This document shows positions 11,054 to 23,664 of a stretch of 64,000 bases of DNA, in pieces. The notes below the pieces were generated by a model. That model searched no databases, was not told where the DNA came from, and saw only the letters and a program-made list of their open reading frames with translations. A program made the position numbers and the translations under genes. The stretch is from Aphidius gifuensis. Lineage: Eukaryota > Arthropoda > Insecta > Hymenoptera > Braconidae. Each line of letters starts with the position of its first letter. Within the stretch, counting starts at the first letter, position 1. The stretch lies in contig NC_057789.1 in the NCBI RefSeq assembly GCF_014905175.1, positions 4,836,001 to 4,900,000 of the forward strand, read 5' to 3'.

Positions 11054-14000
11054 AAATTAAAATTTATACACAATAAATTATATTATTTAAATTAGAATAA
11101 TTACTGTCAATACATTTTGAATATTTCATGATGAAAAAGTAGAGTAGGAAAATTTTATTGTTGTGCAGATGATAGGTTTTCACTGGGTCATTAGCAAGAT
11201 GTTGGTTTATGTATATATGAAAAGCTTCATTTACATCAGCTAACGTTTCGTGCATGATTTGATTTTATACCGCAGTGAAAGCCAAACGAGCAGTATGATA
11301 GGATATGTGTTACTTTCTTTCAATGGTTTTCCCATTTTTTTTTTTTAATAACCTATCCATTACAAACTCGTATTCATGCTTTTTTGATATGAGTATATTT
11401 TTTTTTTACAGTTTTTTATTCTCTCAATACAAAAAATTATTTCAAAGCAATGCGTATCCACTGCAAGTTTATTTTATATTTTTATTATTTTTATATGATT
11501 ATTTTTTATTTGTTAAAATATATGGTATTTTATATTTGTGTGAGAGTCAGTTGACTCAGGTTATTTTGAAGTCTCGTTGAGATATATATATTGCTAGTGA
11601 GATCAAGTGGTATCACGTTAAATCCACTGGCAAAATATAGCAAGATGTGACACAGTGGAAACGGGGATTGCAGAAAATAAAAAAAATGAATAAATAAAAA
11701 AAATATGATTTTTATTTTTTTATGGATCATGGGAAAATCTAATAGAGCACGAAGCGTAGATGAAATATTGGCTTAGATTTTAAATGTGCATGTCCAATGG
11801 TAGACGATGATTTCTATCTTGAAATTCTTGGACTACGATAAATTTTTCGAAATAAAAAAATTGCTAATAATGTCTTCTGAATAGAAGAGACGTAGTAAGT
11901 TCCAATTACCTTTATATTATTTTCTTATTTATTTTTTTTCTACGTTCAATTTACGTCAGCATCGATGTATTGCAGAGGTTTGAATTCAAGAAGATACAGA
12001 TAAAAATAGCTGGTAGAGAAAAATAAAATCAAGCTTAAAAAAATATAAAAAATTACGACATTAAATTGATGCTCAAGGAAAATTAGGAAATTTGATATTT
12101 CAAAAATGTTTTATATAATTAATTAACTCAAATTATTAGTAAATAGTATCGAAAATAATATTTGAAATCATGCTCGATGTTAAATGTTTGGCCTCACTGT
12201 GTAAATTCTATGATGAGCATACAGAATGATCAAAGTCATGTGTTTACAGTGAATTTAATGTCAAATGGTGTTCTCTATATGAAAATGTTTGACAACGTTT
12301 AATTTAGTCGTTGCTTTTACATAATCTGAGGATACCTAACCCATGCATTGACGTGCACTGAATTTCCCTGAAGTTTATCTCTTTAATGCTTCTTGCAATA
12401 TATTACCATAAAAGACTAATAAATCTACTTGTTTCAATACTAAAACTTTAAAGTACAAATAATCAAAAATCATCAAAACTTTGAAATAAAATTATTTACA
12501 TCTCAAATTATCTAGAATTTTATATTACAATATTTAATTTTCAATTTATCTAAAAGCTCATGAGAAATAATTACATATTTTTTATTATTATTTTTATGTA
12601 ATAAATAATGAAAAAATAAAATTAAACATTAAGGGCTCTTTGATGAACACAAACGCAAGTTTCATGACTTTTTTTTTTATTTAAATTATTTTAAGAATGT
12701 TTATTAAAAAATGTATAACATGAAAGTAAAAGCTTTTGATTATTTTGTAAAAATAATCAAAAAAAAAAAAAAAAATGGATATTAATAATAAATTTGAGTT
12801 AAATTTTGACGTCAAAATTAAAATATGATTATCTGCTACATTTACGGATTATATTTAATTATTACACTAATTTAATCATGCATTGATATTGTTTTTAAAA
12901 TAAATCTGGCAGCTTGAATATAATTTAAATTTCATTATTTAAAAATTCACATTAGTTATTCATGTAATTTTCAATAAACTTTTATGTATATGATTATAAC
13001 TCAAGACATTTTGATTATTTATTTTTTCAATTTTTAATTCAAATCAGACTCAGCAGTTTTTACATAATTACTTTAATTTATTCTCGAGTTACAAGGTGTT
13101 ATATTCGAGATTATTTTTTTTTTCATATATAAAATTCAATTTGTCATCGTACATTCATCCAATTGGAGCGTGGACATCAAGTGTTTCGACACTGTGAGTT
13201 ACAGAAAATGAAAGTAGATTAAGTGAGCTTTTCGAATAAACGACAAAGAGGCACTTAAAAGTCCAGCCCTTTTTTTTCTATCCCATTTTCTTATTGAAGA
13301 AAAAACAATTCAGTTTACAGTAATAATCTTTATTGTATGATTTTATTTCTCGTCAAATATATAAATCATAAAAAAAAAAGTGAAAATTACACAAATAAAA
13401 TTATTTATTTGTTTGTTTTTTTTATACGAAAAAATAAAGTTGAATTTCTTTTTTTTTTTTTATTATTTTGGTAGTAAAAAAAGTGAGAGCTATTGAGAAA
13501 ATGTATTAAATTTGTCATGTAAGCGTTGAAGAAGATTTAACGAAAACTCGAGACGATTTCTATTGGGTTTTTTCCGTCGTAACTGTTCAGCTTGAAATTT
13601 TATCTATTGGTGGTATAGCAAGAGTAGACATTCATAGTTAAAATATAGTAACATACTGCCAGCCACGTAATGACGTGAGACATTAAAGTTGCATTACGCT
13701 CTGGCGTTCATATTTCACGTGATTGCCCAAGAGAAAAACCACAAATACACAGGCAGAAATAAATGTGGTTCCGGCAGTTGTCAGATTATTGTACATCGAT
13801 ATGATCAAAGTTAAAGTTCAGGAAAAAAATTATATAAAATAAAAAAATACAGAAAAATATACCGGTTCATATATACAAACAAATAAAAAAAAAACAAAAA
13901 AAAAAAAATAATTCAGCTTTTATATAAAAAATTCCATTTATGCTTCATAATTTTTCATTTTTTTTTTTTGGACATGAGTTCATCGTATATTTTGCAGCAG

Positions 14001-15512
14001 GCAAGTTAACAAATTTATAAATATTTATCTTGTTTTTTATTTATTTTTTTTTTCACAGTGTTAATAAAACAGCCTGTCATTTAGTTGAATTTTAAATATT
14101 TTTGTCATCTACGCATAGAAAAAATTAGAATATCTTTTTTATTTATTAATTAATTTTTTTTTTCCATCAAAAATAAAATTGCATTGCTTGTCCAACTCTG
14201 TGCTATGTACATTACCTTATCCATTCAAAATCTCATTCCACCTCGGTATTTTCAACACAACTACAAACGTTTGTATTTTCGAGTTATGACTGTATACGCT
14301 CTGTTCGACCGAGTATTGCGCAACGAAGCTTAATTTTATTTATTTATCTATCTTTTTTTTTTTTCTTTTTAATTTTATGGTTTTACTTTTTTGTTTTTAC
14401 TTTGGTATACCGGTGAAAAGTTACAACCAGTATGAAACGACAAAACGGAAACGGAAGCTATCGTCGTAACATTATTCTTTTAACGTCGTATTTTTCTTAT
14501 TTCTTCTATACCTGCAATTATCATTAGTTTAAAATACCATTTGCTGCGACAACGTCTTCAATGAATATAAGCGAATTTTCGTTTTTATGAAAAAAAAACT
14601 GTAAAACTTTTCAAAAAGGAAAACCAAGTTTAAAAAAAAAACTGCTGCTGCTCATTTATATGAAACTTGGTAAAAATAAGTATCCATATTTTTATATACT
14701 TTTTTATATATTAATATTTTTTATTTTCCTGTTCTGCATTTTTTTTTCTATTTTTAATATTTTTCAACATAATTTTTTTTTCCATTATGTATGCCTAGAG
14801 GTGAGTGGCAGCTCGTGGTTCAAATCGTAGAAAGTGTTTACATGCAGGCATACGAGTTTATGTGCTTTATATAAAAAAAAAAAAAAATAGTTGGTTGGTT
14901 GGTAACCTGGCAAATGGAAATAAAAGTACCTCGTTGCTTGGCAATATCGCTCTCTCAAACCGTCGAAAATTTCTCATATCCAATTCAAGATATTACTGTA
15001 TAAATTATTATTCGACATACAAATGCCATACAAACAAAATGTCATTTCAAAGTCTTGTCAGAAAATTAATTACATCAAATATAAATATTAATTAATAGAA
15101 ATTCAAAACAAAGCAATACGTAGAAATTATAAAGCAAACAAATAATTTGATTTTGACAACAATTTAAAAAATATATAAATTTATAATTTTCAAAATTTTT
15201 AAGCTCTAGGAAAACTGGTAAAATTGATTGACATGTTGATAAACTTTTCAAGTATTACCTAAACTTTTTGTTTGTTTGATTAAATATCGCATTTTCAAGT
15301 GTGGTTCGTAAATTGAAAGTGTTTATGATTAAGTTCATTTGTTTAGTTAAAATTAATTTTGTTAAATCGTAAATCCTATATGATATTGAGGGTTTAGGAT
15401 TTTGTCCTGCCAATTACAATGTTAAAGTAAACTTTCAATATACACTGGTCTTTTAGTTTTACTTTTCTCATTTAATTTTAAATTGTTTTGGGTCAGTATT
15501 ATTAGCCACGAC

Positions 15513-15567
15513 TATATATCTATATACATTTGTGTAATTTGATATACAAATGTATATATATAGATAC
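15513..15567. repeat. imperfect tight hairpin, about 20-bp arms
   Basis: The left arm (15513-15535, containing CTATATACATTTGTGTA) and the right arm (15543-15567, containing TATACAAATGTATATATATAG) are reverse complements, apart from one mismatch and a four-base TATA insertion, around a loop of about seven bases. The geometry resembles a short stem-loop precursor, but half of the arm is TA repeat, which forms palindromes easily. Confidence 0.45.
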
Positions 15568-16247
15568 AGTGTTTGTATATTATTTCTTTGTATATATAAG
15601 GGTAAATATAAGAGTAGTTATATATATGTTAAAGACGAGTACATTCGCGAAATCTGTATACAAGTGAATATCGTATACAGCTTCCATTTTCTCGTCTGCC
15701 ATGCCACAACTTCAGGTCAGTCGACCACAAAATGTATCAGGAGCATGGTCCGTATACCTCTCCTCTTCTCTTCTCATTCTCCTCCTCCCCCCTCACCCCC
15801 TGGGTTAAATTAGATTTTATCGGATTGTTGCCTGGGGCATTCACTGACCGGGATTAAACAGTAACAGTATAGATAGACGAAAAGCTCACCTCTTTTGGTC
15901 TAAAATGTTGGATTCAGCCTTTGGCTATCTGATAAAGATACGACGTTATTTGTGTTCTTCTTTATAGAAATTTTATTTTTTTATTTTATTTTTTACCCTT
16001 CTTTATTTCATTCCATTTATTTACTTATTTATTGTATTATTTTATTTTATTTTATTTTATACAAAATGAATATACTATTATTTCAAGCCGTGATGAATTA
16101 ATGATAATAGTTTTTTTTTTTTTTTTAAATAGAGATTGTGAGAACATAAATATTCGTGAAAATATACATTATTGTTCGAATGGAATCTCTTTTTAGTATT
16201 ATTCATAAAACTAGTATTCGCTTGGTGAAAAATATTCATCCAGCTAG

Positions 16248-16299
16248 CCGTGAGCATTCGAATTAATGCCTCCGCGTTGGAACATAAAATCGACGAACC
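16248..16299 (+). CDS. candidate next exon of the CUB gene (unproven)
   Basis: This 52-bp segment, 48% G+C in a 25% background, lies between TCATCCAGCTAG and the donor ACC|GTGAGATG. It begins with two bases, as the exon ending at 9260 requires (A+CC = Thr). The only frame open throughout reads VSIRINASALEHKIDE and leaves two bases over; NAS would be a glycosylation sequon. The acceptor's pyrimidine tract is weak, no domain is recognisable and the following exon was not found. One in three segments would fit the phase by chance. The high G+C is the main reason to list it. Confidence 0.2.
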
Positions 16300-19200
16300 G
16301 TGAGATGTATATATATGTATATATTTTTCTCTTGATTTTTCTTTAAATTTTAAAAATAAATAGATAAAACAAAAAAGGCGTGCATTAGTCGTTGATTTTT
16401 TTTTACTTGTTTATTTTTATATTTGTATATTTTATTGTGACTTTTATTTTAAATACTTGATAAACTGTTGAAATAAAATAATAAAATTGTAAAAACAAGA
16501 TTTTAAAGTCAAAAGTGCTGAGAGTCTTGGACTTGTTTTTACTTGCTTTATGTTGAATATATATATATACATACAAAGTTATCTTGTGCCTTTGCTTTTG
16601 TCGCTGAATGGAGTTAAAGTTAGCCTAAGCTAAATTACTCCTAATGCATCTTGGATCGTTGAAAGCCGATAAAATTATGAAGTTTTCACAGGTCATGAGA
16701 AAACTTGGCCGGTTTAAATGAAAACTTGAGTAAGATAGTCAAGTGGCAAAGAGAGTTGTGTGAAGGACCCACCATCACGCTGAACAATGATAAAACTCAT
16801 ATAAAAAATTTAAAAAAAAAAAAATACATAAAAAATGAAAATAAAAAAAATAAAAAAAATACTTAAATTTTTGTGAGTGGAAACACTGAAAGACAATGGC
16901 AAGATGATTTTCTCTATATATTAAAGTAAGACTTATAAATTTCAATGAGAGCCAAGCTTGGTGACAACTGGGGTGAAGTCAACGTTTATGAAACGAGCAC
17001 TGAATGTGTTAAAAGAAGAAAAATGAACGAGTAAGACAAAAAAACCAAAAATAAAAAAATAGTGAACAAAGATAGATAAATAGAGTGAGATCGGAAGAAC
17101 AGAAATGAAATCATGGAAATAGAAGCCAGAGGGATTCGTTCGGAGCCAAAACTCTCGATGAAGAGTGGAATCAAATGCATAAAGAATAAAAATAAAGAAA
17201 AAAAAAATAATAATAATAAATCTGCAACATACAGTGGATGCACATTCAAGAGTCTTGCATGTTGAAAATTCAGAGGGTGGATATGAAAATTGTATATGTG
17301 AACGGTGAATGAAAAAAATAAAAATAAAAATAAACTTGACAACTCTCTGAGATCTAGGATATTTACATAAATGGTAAAGCATTTTTGAAGTGCATTATGG
17401 CTCGTGAAGCAGTATGACATGTCGACCAAGGGTAAATTATGACTCCTCATTTACTTTGTCATTTAAACTTTTTCTCTATTTACATTGTCTTTTATATAAA
17501 AATACATTTTTTTTTTGTTTGTTTTATTTTTCATATATTATCATCAACTTATTTTTATTTTATTTTATTATTTCAACTCAACTGTGCACAAGCAGAAACA
17601 CTTGAAGTATATATATCGTTAACTTTTCATTTTATAATTTAATCACGGTCTGTTATAATTTACATATAAATATACAAAAAAATCAACTAAAATTTATTAT
17701 TTTCATTATTTGTCGTTAGTTTTTATACCGATAAATTGAATGAAAATTGGTGCTTTTGATAGAAGCTAGTCTAAACATCTCCTGGGAATACAAGTCTTGT
17801 GGTATTTTGTTTTTTTTTATCTTCTAATTTTTTTTTTTTGTATTATGTACTTTTATTTATTTTTCTTGCAATAAAGAAAAAAAAAAAAAAACCATGTCCC
17901 AGACACGAGACAAGTATAACTTTAGATAGACATTTGTCTCACTTCTTGTTTTATCCTCTTTAACAGCTTTTACAAAAAGATAAAGCGATGAAAAAAAAAA
18001 AGGTCCGATAACGAAAAAAAAAAAAAAAAAAACAACTTACATTCATTGTTTTATCATCTTTTGACAACAATAGACCGATCTATTTTAAGTAAATGAAGTT
18101 GACTGATAAATAAATTCTCGAAATAATGTTTTTAACAAATATGAAATTTATCAAACTTTGTAATACTACTGTTGAAATAATAATAATAAATAGAATGTAA
18201 AAATAATTTAATAATTTGTATATTTGAGTTTAAATATATATAAAAGAGATAGAATTGTTTTGATATAAGCCTATGTTGTTTTACACGAGCTTATATATCA
18301 GCCCTTCTTTCTTTTGACTATCCTCAAACTTAATTTCCTCTCGTATTTTGCTTGAATAATTCGCGTGTATACATGTACACGTAACTAGGCAGGCAAGGTT
18401 GTTGGGTGTATATATATGCCGTCTGACTTGTTAGGAGCGTTACTACTTGCTTCGTTGCACTCAACAATATTATTTATAGTACCGATGAATAATATTCATT
18501 AAATACTAGCCACAATATTTCAACATCTTCAAACGTGAATTTAACAATTGTATATGCTAACTATATACTTATATAATTAATAGGAAACAATGAAATAATA
18601 AAAGATTTAATAATGATAATAAATTAATAACACTGGAAGCATAGAAATAAAAAAGAAATAAAAAAAAGTTGGTTATGAGCGTGAGTAAAAATAGTGAGTC
18701 TTTCGTCTCCTGATGTGGGAAAAATAAAATGACAGACAGCCGGTGAGGGTTGGCTTGCAGATATGAAAAAAATAGCCACAAAAAATTAAACGAAATGAAT
18801 TTAGTAAAAAAAAAAAAAAGGAAAAATATTATAGATCAAAAAAAAAAAAATATAAAAAAAAAAAACGTACGCGGCAAGAAACCATGATTGGTCATGATGG
18901 TTTTTCTACTTTTCATTTTTTTATTTTACTACTATACTATTTCTTGAGTCGTCGGCATCGTCTTCTTCTTGCCGGAACAAACAGAATAAAAGCTCTTCTT
19001 TGTCCACCATAACCCGATCTCTTTTATATAGCTGCAAAAATATTCTCACAGCATAAAGAATAAAACGGATGTAAAAATTGCAATTGGAATGGGTGATAGA
19101 GAAATAAAGTGAGGGCTGCATAAACCAAATAAATGATTATGTAGTCAAAAAAAAAAAAAAAAAAAAAAAGATAGAGAAATATACGCAAACGAATGATATA

Positions 19201-22200
19201 CTCAAAATGAAAAAAATAATAAACTTTAAGAATAAATGAGATTGTAAGTAAAATGAGTAAGAGAGAAAATGAGCGTGGGTAAAGCTAACGATTGCCACTG
19301 CTAAAACGATGAACTAAAAAGTCGTAAAAATAATGATAATAATAATAATAATAAAGTAGAAAAAAATAAAATAAAATAGAAAAAACAAAAGAGGTTAAAA
19401 TAATGGTTTTAAACGAATTTAAGTCTTGCTATCATATACCACCTGGCTTCGGGCATCAAAATCCATATTACGCTATATTTGCAGGGGGGGTGTACAGAGA
19501 GACTGAGACTAAGGCAATCAAGAGAAACGTCTGGTACTGTTTACTATCTTGGCTATTACCATGTTAGAGTGTCCTGTAGCTGAATGTTTGAGTGGACATA
19601 ACCCACGTATTACTGTCCTTTGTCTCATCTTTCTCTCTCTCTCTCTGTATGTTTCTCGCGCAGCCTATATTATCCCTTTCACAAATGTATATATATACTT
19701 TTTACACCCAGTTTGTCCCGCAAGCACAACCCACACCTTCGACCATCATAACCCTCCTTTTCTCTTGTCAATTTATCCCCCTTCCATCCCCAACAATTTC
19801 CGTATAAACTGTAGGGTAAGTCCTTCTCGAGTATCAATAATGCCTGTGCCACCACGATAATCCATATCAGCTAGGTTACTCTGTTTTCCATGGGCGAGAT
19901 GAGATTGTACAATATCGTTTTTTTTTTCTTTTTTATTTTTTATTCTCTGTGCACAATACACTCGTTTTTTTTTTTTTTGTACTTTTATATTTTGATCATG
20001 TATATATGTTGACTATTAATTTTTTTTTATATTTTTTATCTTCTATATATATTACTGTCATTTTTTCAATTACTTTTTCTATTTATTTTCACAGTTATTT
20101 ACCAACTTGTATTTATGTAAAATTATATATAGACTATACAAGATGATGATTGTCTCAAATTTATAAAAAAAAACAAAAGAATAAAAATAATATCCGTTTT
20201 ACCGTAGTTTTTGTATGTTTTTTGTTGCTTGTACAATTTTAGTTTACTCACTGAAATTGTTTATTTCATTTAGTTTTGGCTTTCCGGTGGTTATGCTTGA
20301 CTCGAACAAAAATAAATTTTTAAAAAGATAAATTAAAAAGGTTGTCATAAAGTAAAGACTCTTTATTCACTGTATATTTTTGTATAATTAATTTAAATAT
20401 ATCTAATGAATTTTTGGTTGTTATTTTTACATTTACATTGATATGGATTTTATGAATATGAAGCAAGTACAACTAATCAGGCTTCAATTAATTGACAAGA
20501 GATTATTTTTATATCTCAATATGATATTGATGTATCAGTGAAGCCGAATGTTCAAATTAACATTATTAAATTTTCCGAAAACTGATATTTTAAAAATAAT
20601 TACATATTTAATAATAAAATCACACAAATGATATTTATACTGTACTATTTTTAGCTATAATAATTATCGTTTCCTCGATTGAAATAATTGAATATGTTTG
20701 CTCTATTTTCTACTCGGGTTATACACATTAATTATCTGTTCTTTGTATTGTTCCAATTATACCACAAAGTTTAGCAACAAACCAATGGATACCCTATCAT
20801 ATTACTAAATAATTTAATATTGCTCTGAGACTGAATTATAATACATAATCATTTAATTTACTTCTTTAATAATTATTTGATCGAAAATTTTGTTTGAACA
20901 AAAAAAAATAAACTTGTAATTAATAAAACTAAAAAAATAATTAAAAAAAAACGTTATTGAAATTTTGTGTTATTGACTTTTGAGTGAAATATTGTGAAAA
21001 AAAAAAAAATGATTTAAAAATAAAAAGAGTATAGCATAGGAAAGAGTAGTACTAAGTACACAAAGGTTCTGGCTGTATTGTCTCATTACAGCATAAAAGT
21101 ACCACATGATGCAAAAACGAAAGTATAAAATTTCGAGCAATCACGATTTATGAGCAATTCGAGTGTTTAAAAAAAAAAAAAAAACTAAATTTATCGAAGC
21201 TAAAGTTAAGGTTCATTTCGTGGTAGAACACCAGGTGCGATTCACTCTACAAGTCATCAGACTCATTGAATATTAATACTAAAATTGACTCTCTATTTCT
21301 CTCCATCTCTCGATACCTTAGTGGTTTTATCGTAAAAAAAAAAAAGTAATAAAAAATTAATCGATAAATAAATAATGAAACATTTAGTAAATTTTTGTGT
21401 CAAAAAAATATGTGTGACTTATTCATGATAACACCTGAAATTCCATTTTCACCCCTCATCAAATTTCTTATCAAAGAAAATTGCAAAGTTGAAATTATTT
21501 TAAAGTACTTTGTAAATTTTGGAATATATATTTTTAAAATGTCTTTTGAAGCATCTTGTATCGTATTCGTCAATACATCTCAATTGAAAAGCGTAAACTT
21601 TCAAACAACTTTATAGGGTTCGTTGAACTCAAATGAGTTTATCCCTAAAATTTAATTAAACCATTCAGATGGGCTATTTTAAGTGAATTCTCAATCATCA
21701 ATATATTTTCCAATTTAAAAATAATATTAAAAACATTTTTGCATCAATAATAATTACAATTATTTAATTTAATTTATCCTAAAAACATTGATTTTAAAAA
21801 ATTTTCAAGTTTCGTAAACAATTATAAATTTCACATATATTTATAATAAACTTTTACGGTCTATCAAAATGTACATTAAATAGGTACTTTATCTCAGTAA
21901 CGTCAATATATTTTTCGAATAACTGTCAAAAAAGTTTTACAATAAATTGATTGATTTATTAGCGATCAAAGTACTTAAGACATTGTGATGGATATTATTG
22001 AATGAGCTTTCTTTCATAAATGAGGGGACAAAAATAATTTCTTTATTATTAGCTCATCAATATCGTGGTTAGACGCGCGGCAAAATTGCAAAAAATAATT
22101 TTCACAATACAATATAATTTTTTCATCAATAAAATACGACAATTGAATTTTGATTTATTATATTTAATAGATGTTGTACATAAATTATTGAATTATTAAT

Positions 22201-22550
22201 ATCCTATTTTTGTCAATTAACAAGTTAATTCATGTTGTTGAATTAAATTAGTCGATTAAATTGATGTGATAATGTTGAAAGACTTGAACTATCTATGTAT
22301 GTATATAGATATCAATTAAGTATTTGTTTGATAAATCAATTTGCGGATCATTAACTCTAAGGACAATTGAAACATTGAATTATTGTGGTTTTAGATGGCA
22401 CCAAAGTGTATCCTAAAGATATAAAAATATATGAGAATGAGGGTGATTGTGATAGTGGTACTTGTGTGCTGCTGATATTTGTGGGGAGAGATGTTTCATA
22501 TATATATAGAGAAAGTTCGTGTGTTATGTAGAAAACTGGTGGACGCAAGA
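16300..22550. other. no gene supported; AT-rich non-coding DNA with purine-skewed blocks
   Basis: Between about 16800-17340 and 18560-19400 the + strand is strongly A+G rich. This removes stop codons from the opposite strand and creates long spurious open frames there. A complex island spans about 19430-19870 and includes a run of seven Gs near 19486, a CT-rich tract and a good isolated donor, AGG|GTAAGTCC at about 19814. A TAA microsatellite lies at 19337-19354. No exon with convincing boundaries and content was found. Confidence 0.5.
19337..19354. repeat. TAA trinucleotide microsatellite
   Basis: About six uninterrupted TAA/ATA units, preceded by an imperfect TAATGA unit, within a purine-skewed block. 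Confidence 0.8.
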
Positions 22551-22760
22551 GGTCGTGTTATTTGAGTAGCTCGTTGGGCTGATGCCTGGCGCAGTCTGGT
22601 TTTGCGCGTTGAGGTTTAGAGATTCGCGGGCCGCATGTTCACATTTATCCCGCATTCTATTTTTCGCTGCTCAGTTACAGTCGGGACATGAAACGTGAAC
22701 TTCAGTGTTACATTATCGTTAACCAGGAGCAACTTAAATTACTCGTCAGATATGCTAATC
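22551..22760 (+). promoter_or_regulatory. G+C-enriched promoter-like island
   Basis: About 210 bp stand out from the AT-rich surroundings, with CpG-containing words such as GCGCGTTGAGG and GATTCGCGGGCCGC. An arthropod initiator-like TCAGTT occurs at 22671-22676. The island lies about 0.9 kb upstream of the signal-peptide start codon at 23577, on the same strand. I see no clear TATA box or well-placed DPE. It could be the core promoter and 5' end of that transcript, or an unrelated regulatory island. Confidence 0.3.
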
Positions 22761-23576
22761 AACATGTCACAGTGACATAGTGACTGCAAAATTTAATTAA
22801 AACATTAAATTTCATAATTGAATTTCATTCATTTATTGTTTATTATTTTCTTTTTTTTTTTTCTCTTGTATTATATTGAAATCTATTGAAATTTAAAAAT
22901 TTTTAATCAGTGAATTTTATGTTATTAATACTACAAAGAATAATTGACATATTATTAAGTATAAATTTTGAAAATTAATTTCTGATGGCGAAAAGTTATT
23001 ATTACTGCTCGTATGATGGATAAATATAATTAAAACTAAAATTAATTTGAAATTTAAAATTGAAATGTATTGACTGAAAAATTTTTAAATGAAAAATTTA
23101 TTAAAAATAATTATTAATAAATTTTTGAAATGTAATTTAAAATAGACACAAAAATTGCAAAATATTTCAATACATTTTGAATTGAACAAAACGATAGAAA
23201 TTATTGTCAATTTTTTTTCATTTATTTAGATACTTGACCATCATCAAAGTGGATTTAAAAAAAAAAAGGATAATATAAAAAATTGTAAAAAATGTTTCAG
23301 TGGTTTTTGTGTAAAACGTAGAATTTTAAAAAATAAATTAATCATTAAAAATGGTTTGATCTGGTATTGAATAATTGACGAAATGAAAAAATAATTGCAT
23401 TACGATATTCCAATCAGTTGATAATTTGTCTCATTAAAAATAATTTATAAAAAAAAAAACTGTGGAGTATTGAATATTTTTATGAAAAATAAAAAAATTT
23501 TGTCGTGATTTAAAAAAATAAAATAAAAAAAAAATTGGATGAACTTTTACTGCAAGTAACACGAGGGATAATTAAG
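22761..23576 (+). other. possible 5' leader or 5' intron before the signal-peptide exon
   Basis: AT-rich, with several poly-A runs and no long frame. If the island at 22551-22760 is the promoter, this would be 5' untranslated sequence, possibly with an intron. A weak acceptor-like ACTTTTACTGCAAG ends near 23555, just before the start codon. Confidence 0.3.
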
Positions 23577-23664
23577 ATGTGGTTGAAGACAGTGTGGTTG
23601 GTCGTGTGTATCTCGTGCCTGACATTTGGTGCACTACGACCAAAGGAGCTTGGTGAAGGAAGAG
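23577..23664 (+). CDS. first coding exon of a secreted or membrane protein (signal peptide)
   Basis: An ATG in fair context (TTAAG-ATG-TGG) opens 29 codons ending at a donor, AGAG|GTAAAACT, with one base left over (phase 1). The product begins MWLKTVWLVVCISCLTFGA, followed by LRPKELGEGR. This is a classic signal peptide: a basic n-region ending in Lys4, a hydrophobic core TVWLVVCISCLTF, and small residues (G, A) at a plausible cleavage site before LRPK. Base composition is about half G+C, against a quarter around it. A phase-1 intron just after the signal peptide is typical of secreted proteins and receptors. Continuation is unknown: two-base-start candidates at 25718 and 29670 are weak. The mature protein cannot be named. 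It could be a separate gene or an alternative start within the region of the upstream CUB gene. Confidence 0.72.

Larger units (their letters stand above)
9261..16247. other. no gene supported; long intron or intergenic DNA
   Basis: Starts at a strong + strand donor, so at least the beginning is intron. It is AT-rich with many homopolymers. A trinucleotide-like AAC/AAT-rich patch lies at about 9931-9989. More complex islands lie at about 9640-9860, 13560-13790 and 15660-15870, the last with a C/T-rich run. A strong acceptor at about 14056 (TTTTTTTTTTTCACAG) is followed by only eight codons before a stop, so it is unproven as a terminal exon. Confidence 0.55.

Noticed and set aside
14800..14835. 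tRNA B-box-like GGTTCAAATCG
   Set aside because: No matching A box at the right distance and no cloverleaf stems.
15713..15810. Phase-compatible segment after CCACAACTTCAG as a CUB gene 3' exon
   Set aside because: Open for about 30 codons and then stops, with a C/T-rich low-complexity tail; no support beyond phase.
16942..17450. Two overlapping minus-strand frames of 146 and 154 codons
   Set aside because: They lie antisense to a purine-skewed block, are dominated by Phe/Leu/Ser/Ile, overlap each other in different frames and show no domain; the skew alone removes stop codons.
19670..19814. Segment before the good donor AGG|GTAAGTCC
   Set aside because: Open in the CUB gene's phase but crosses a TATATATAC run and pyrimidine-rich DNA with no domain.
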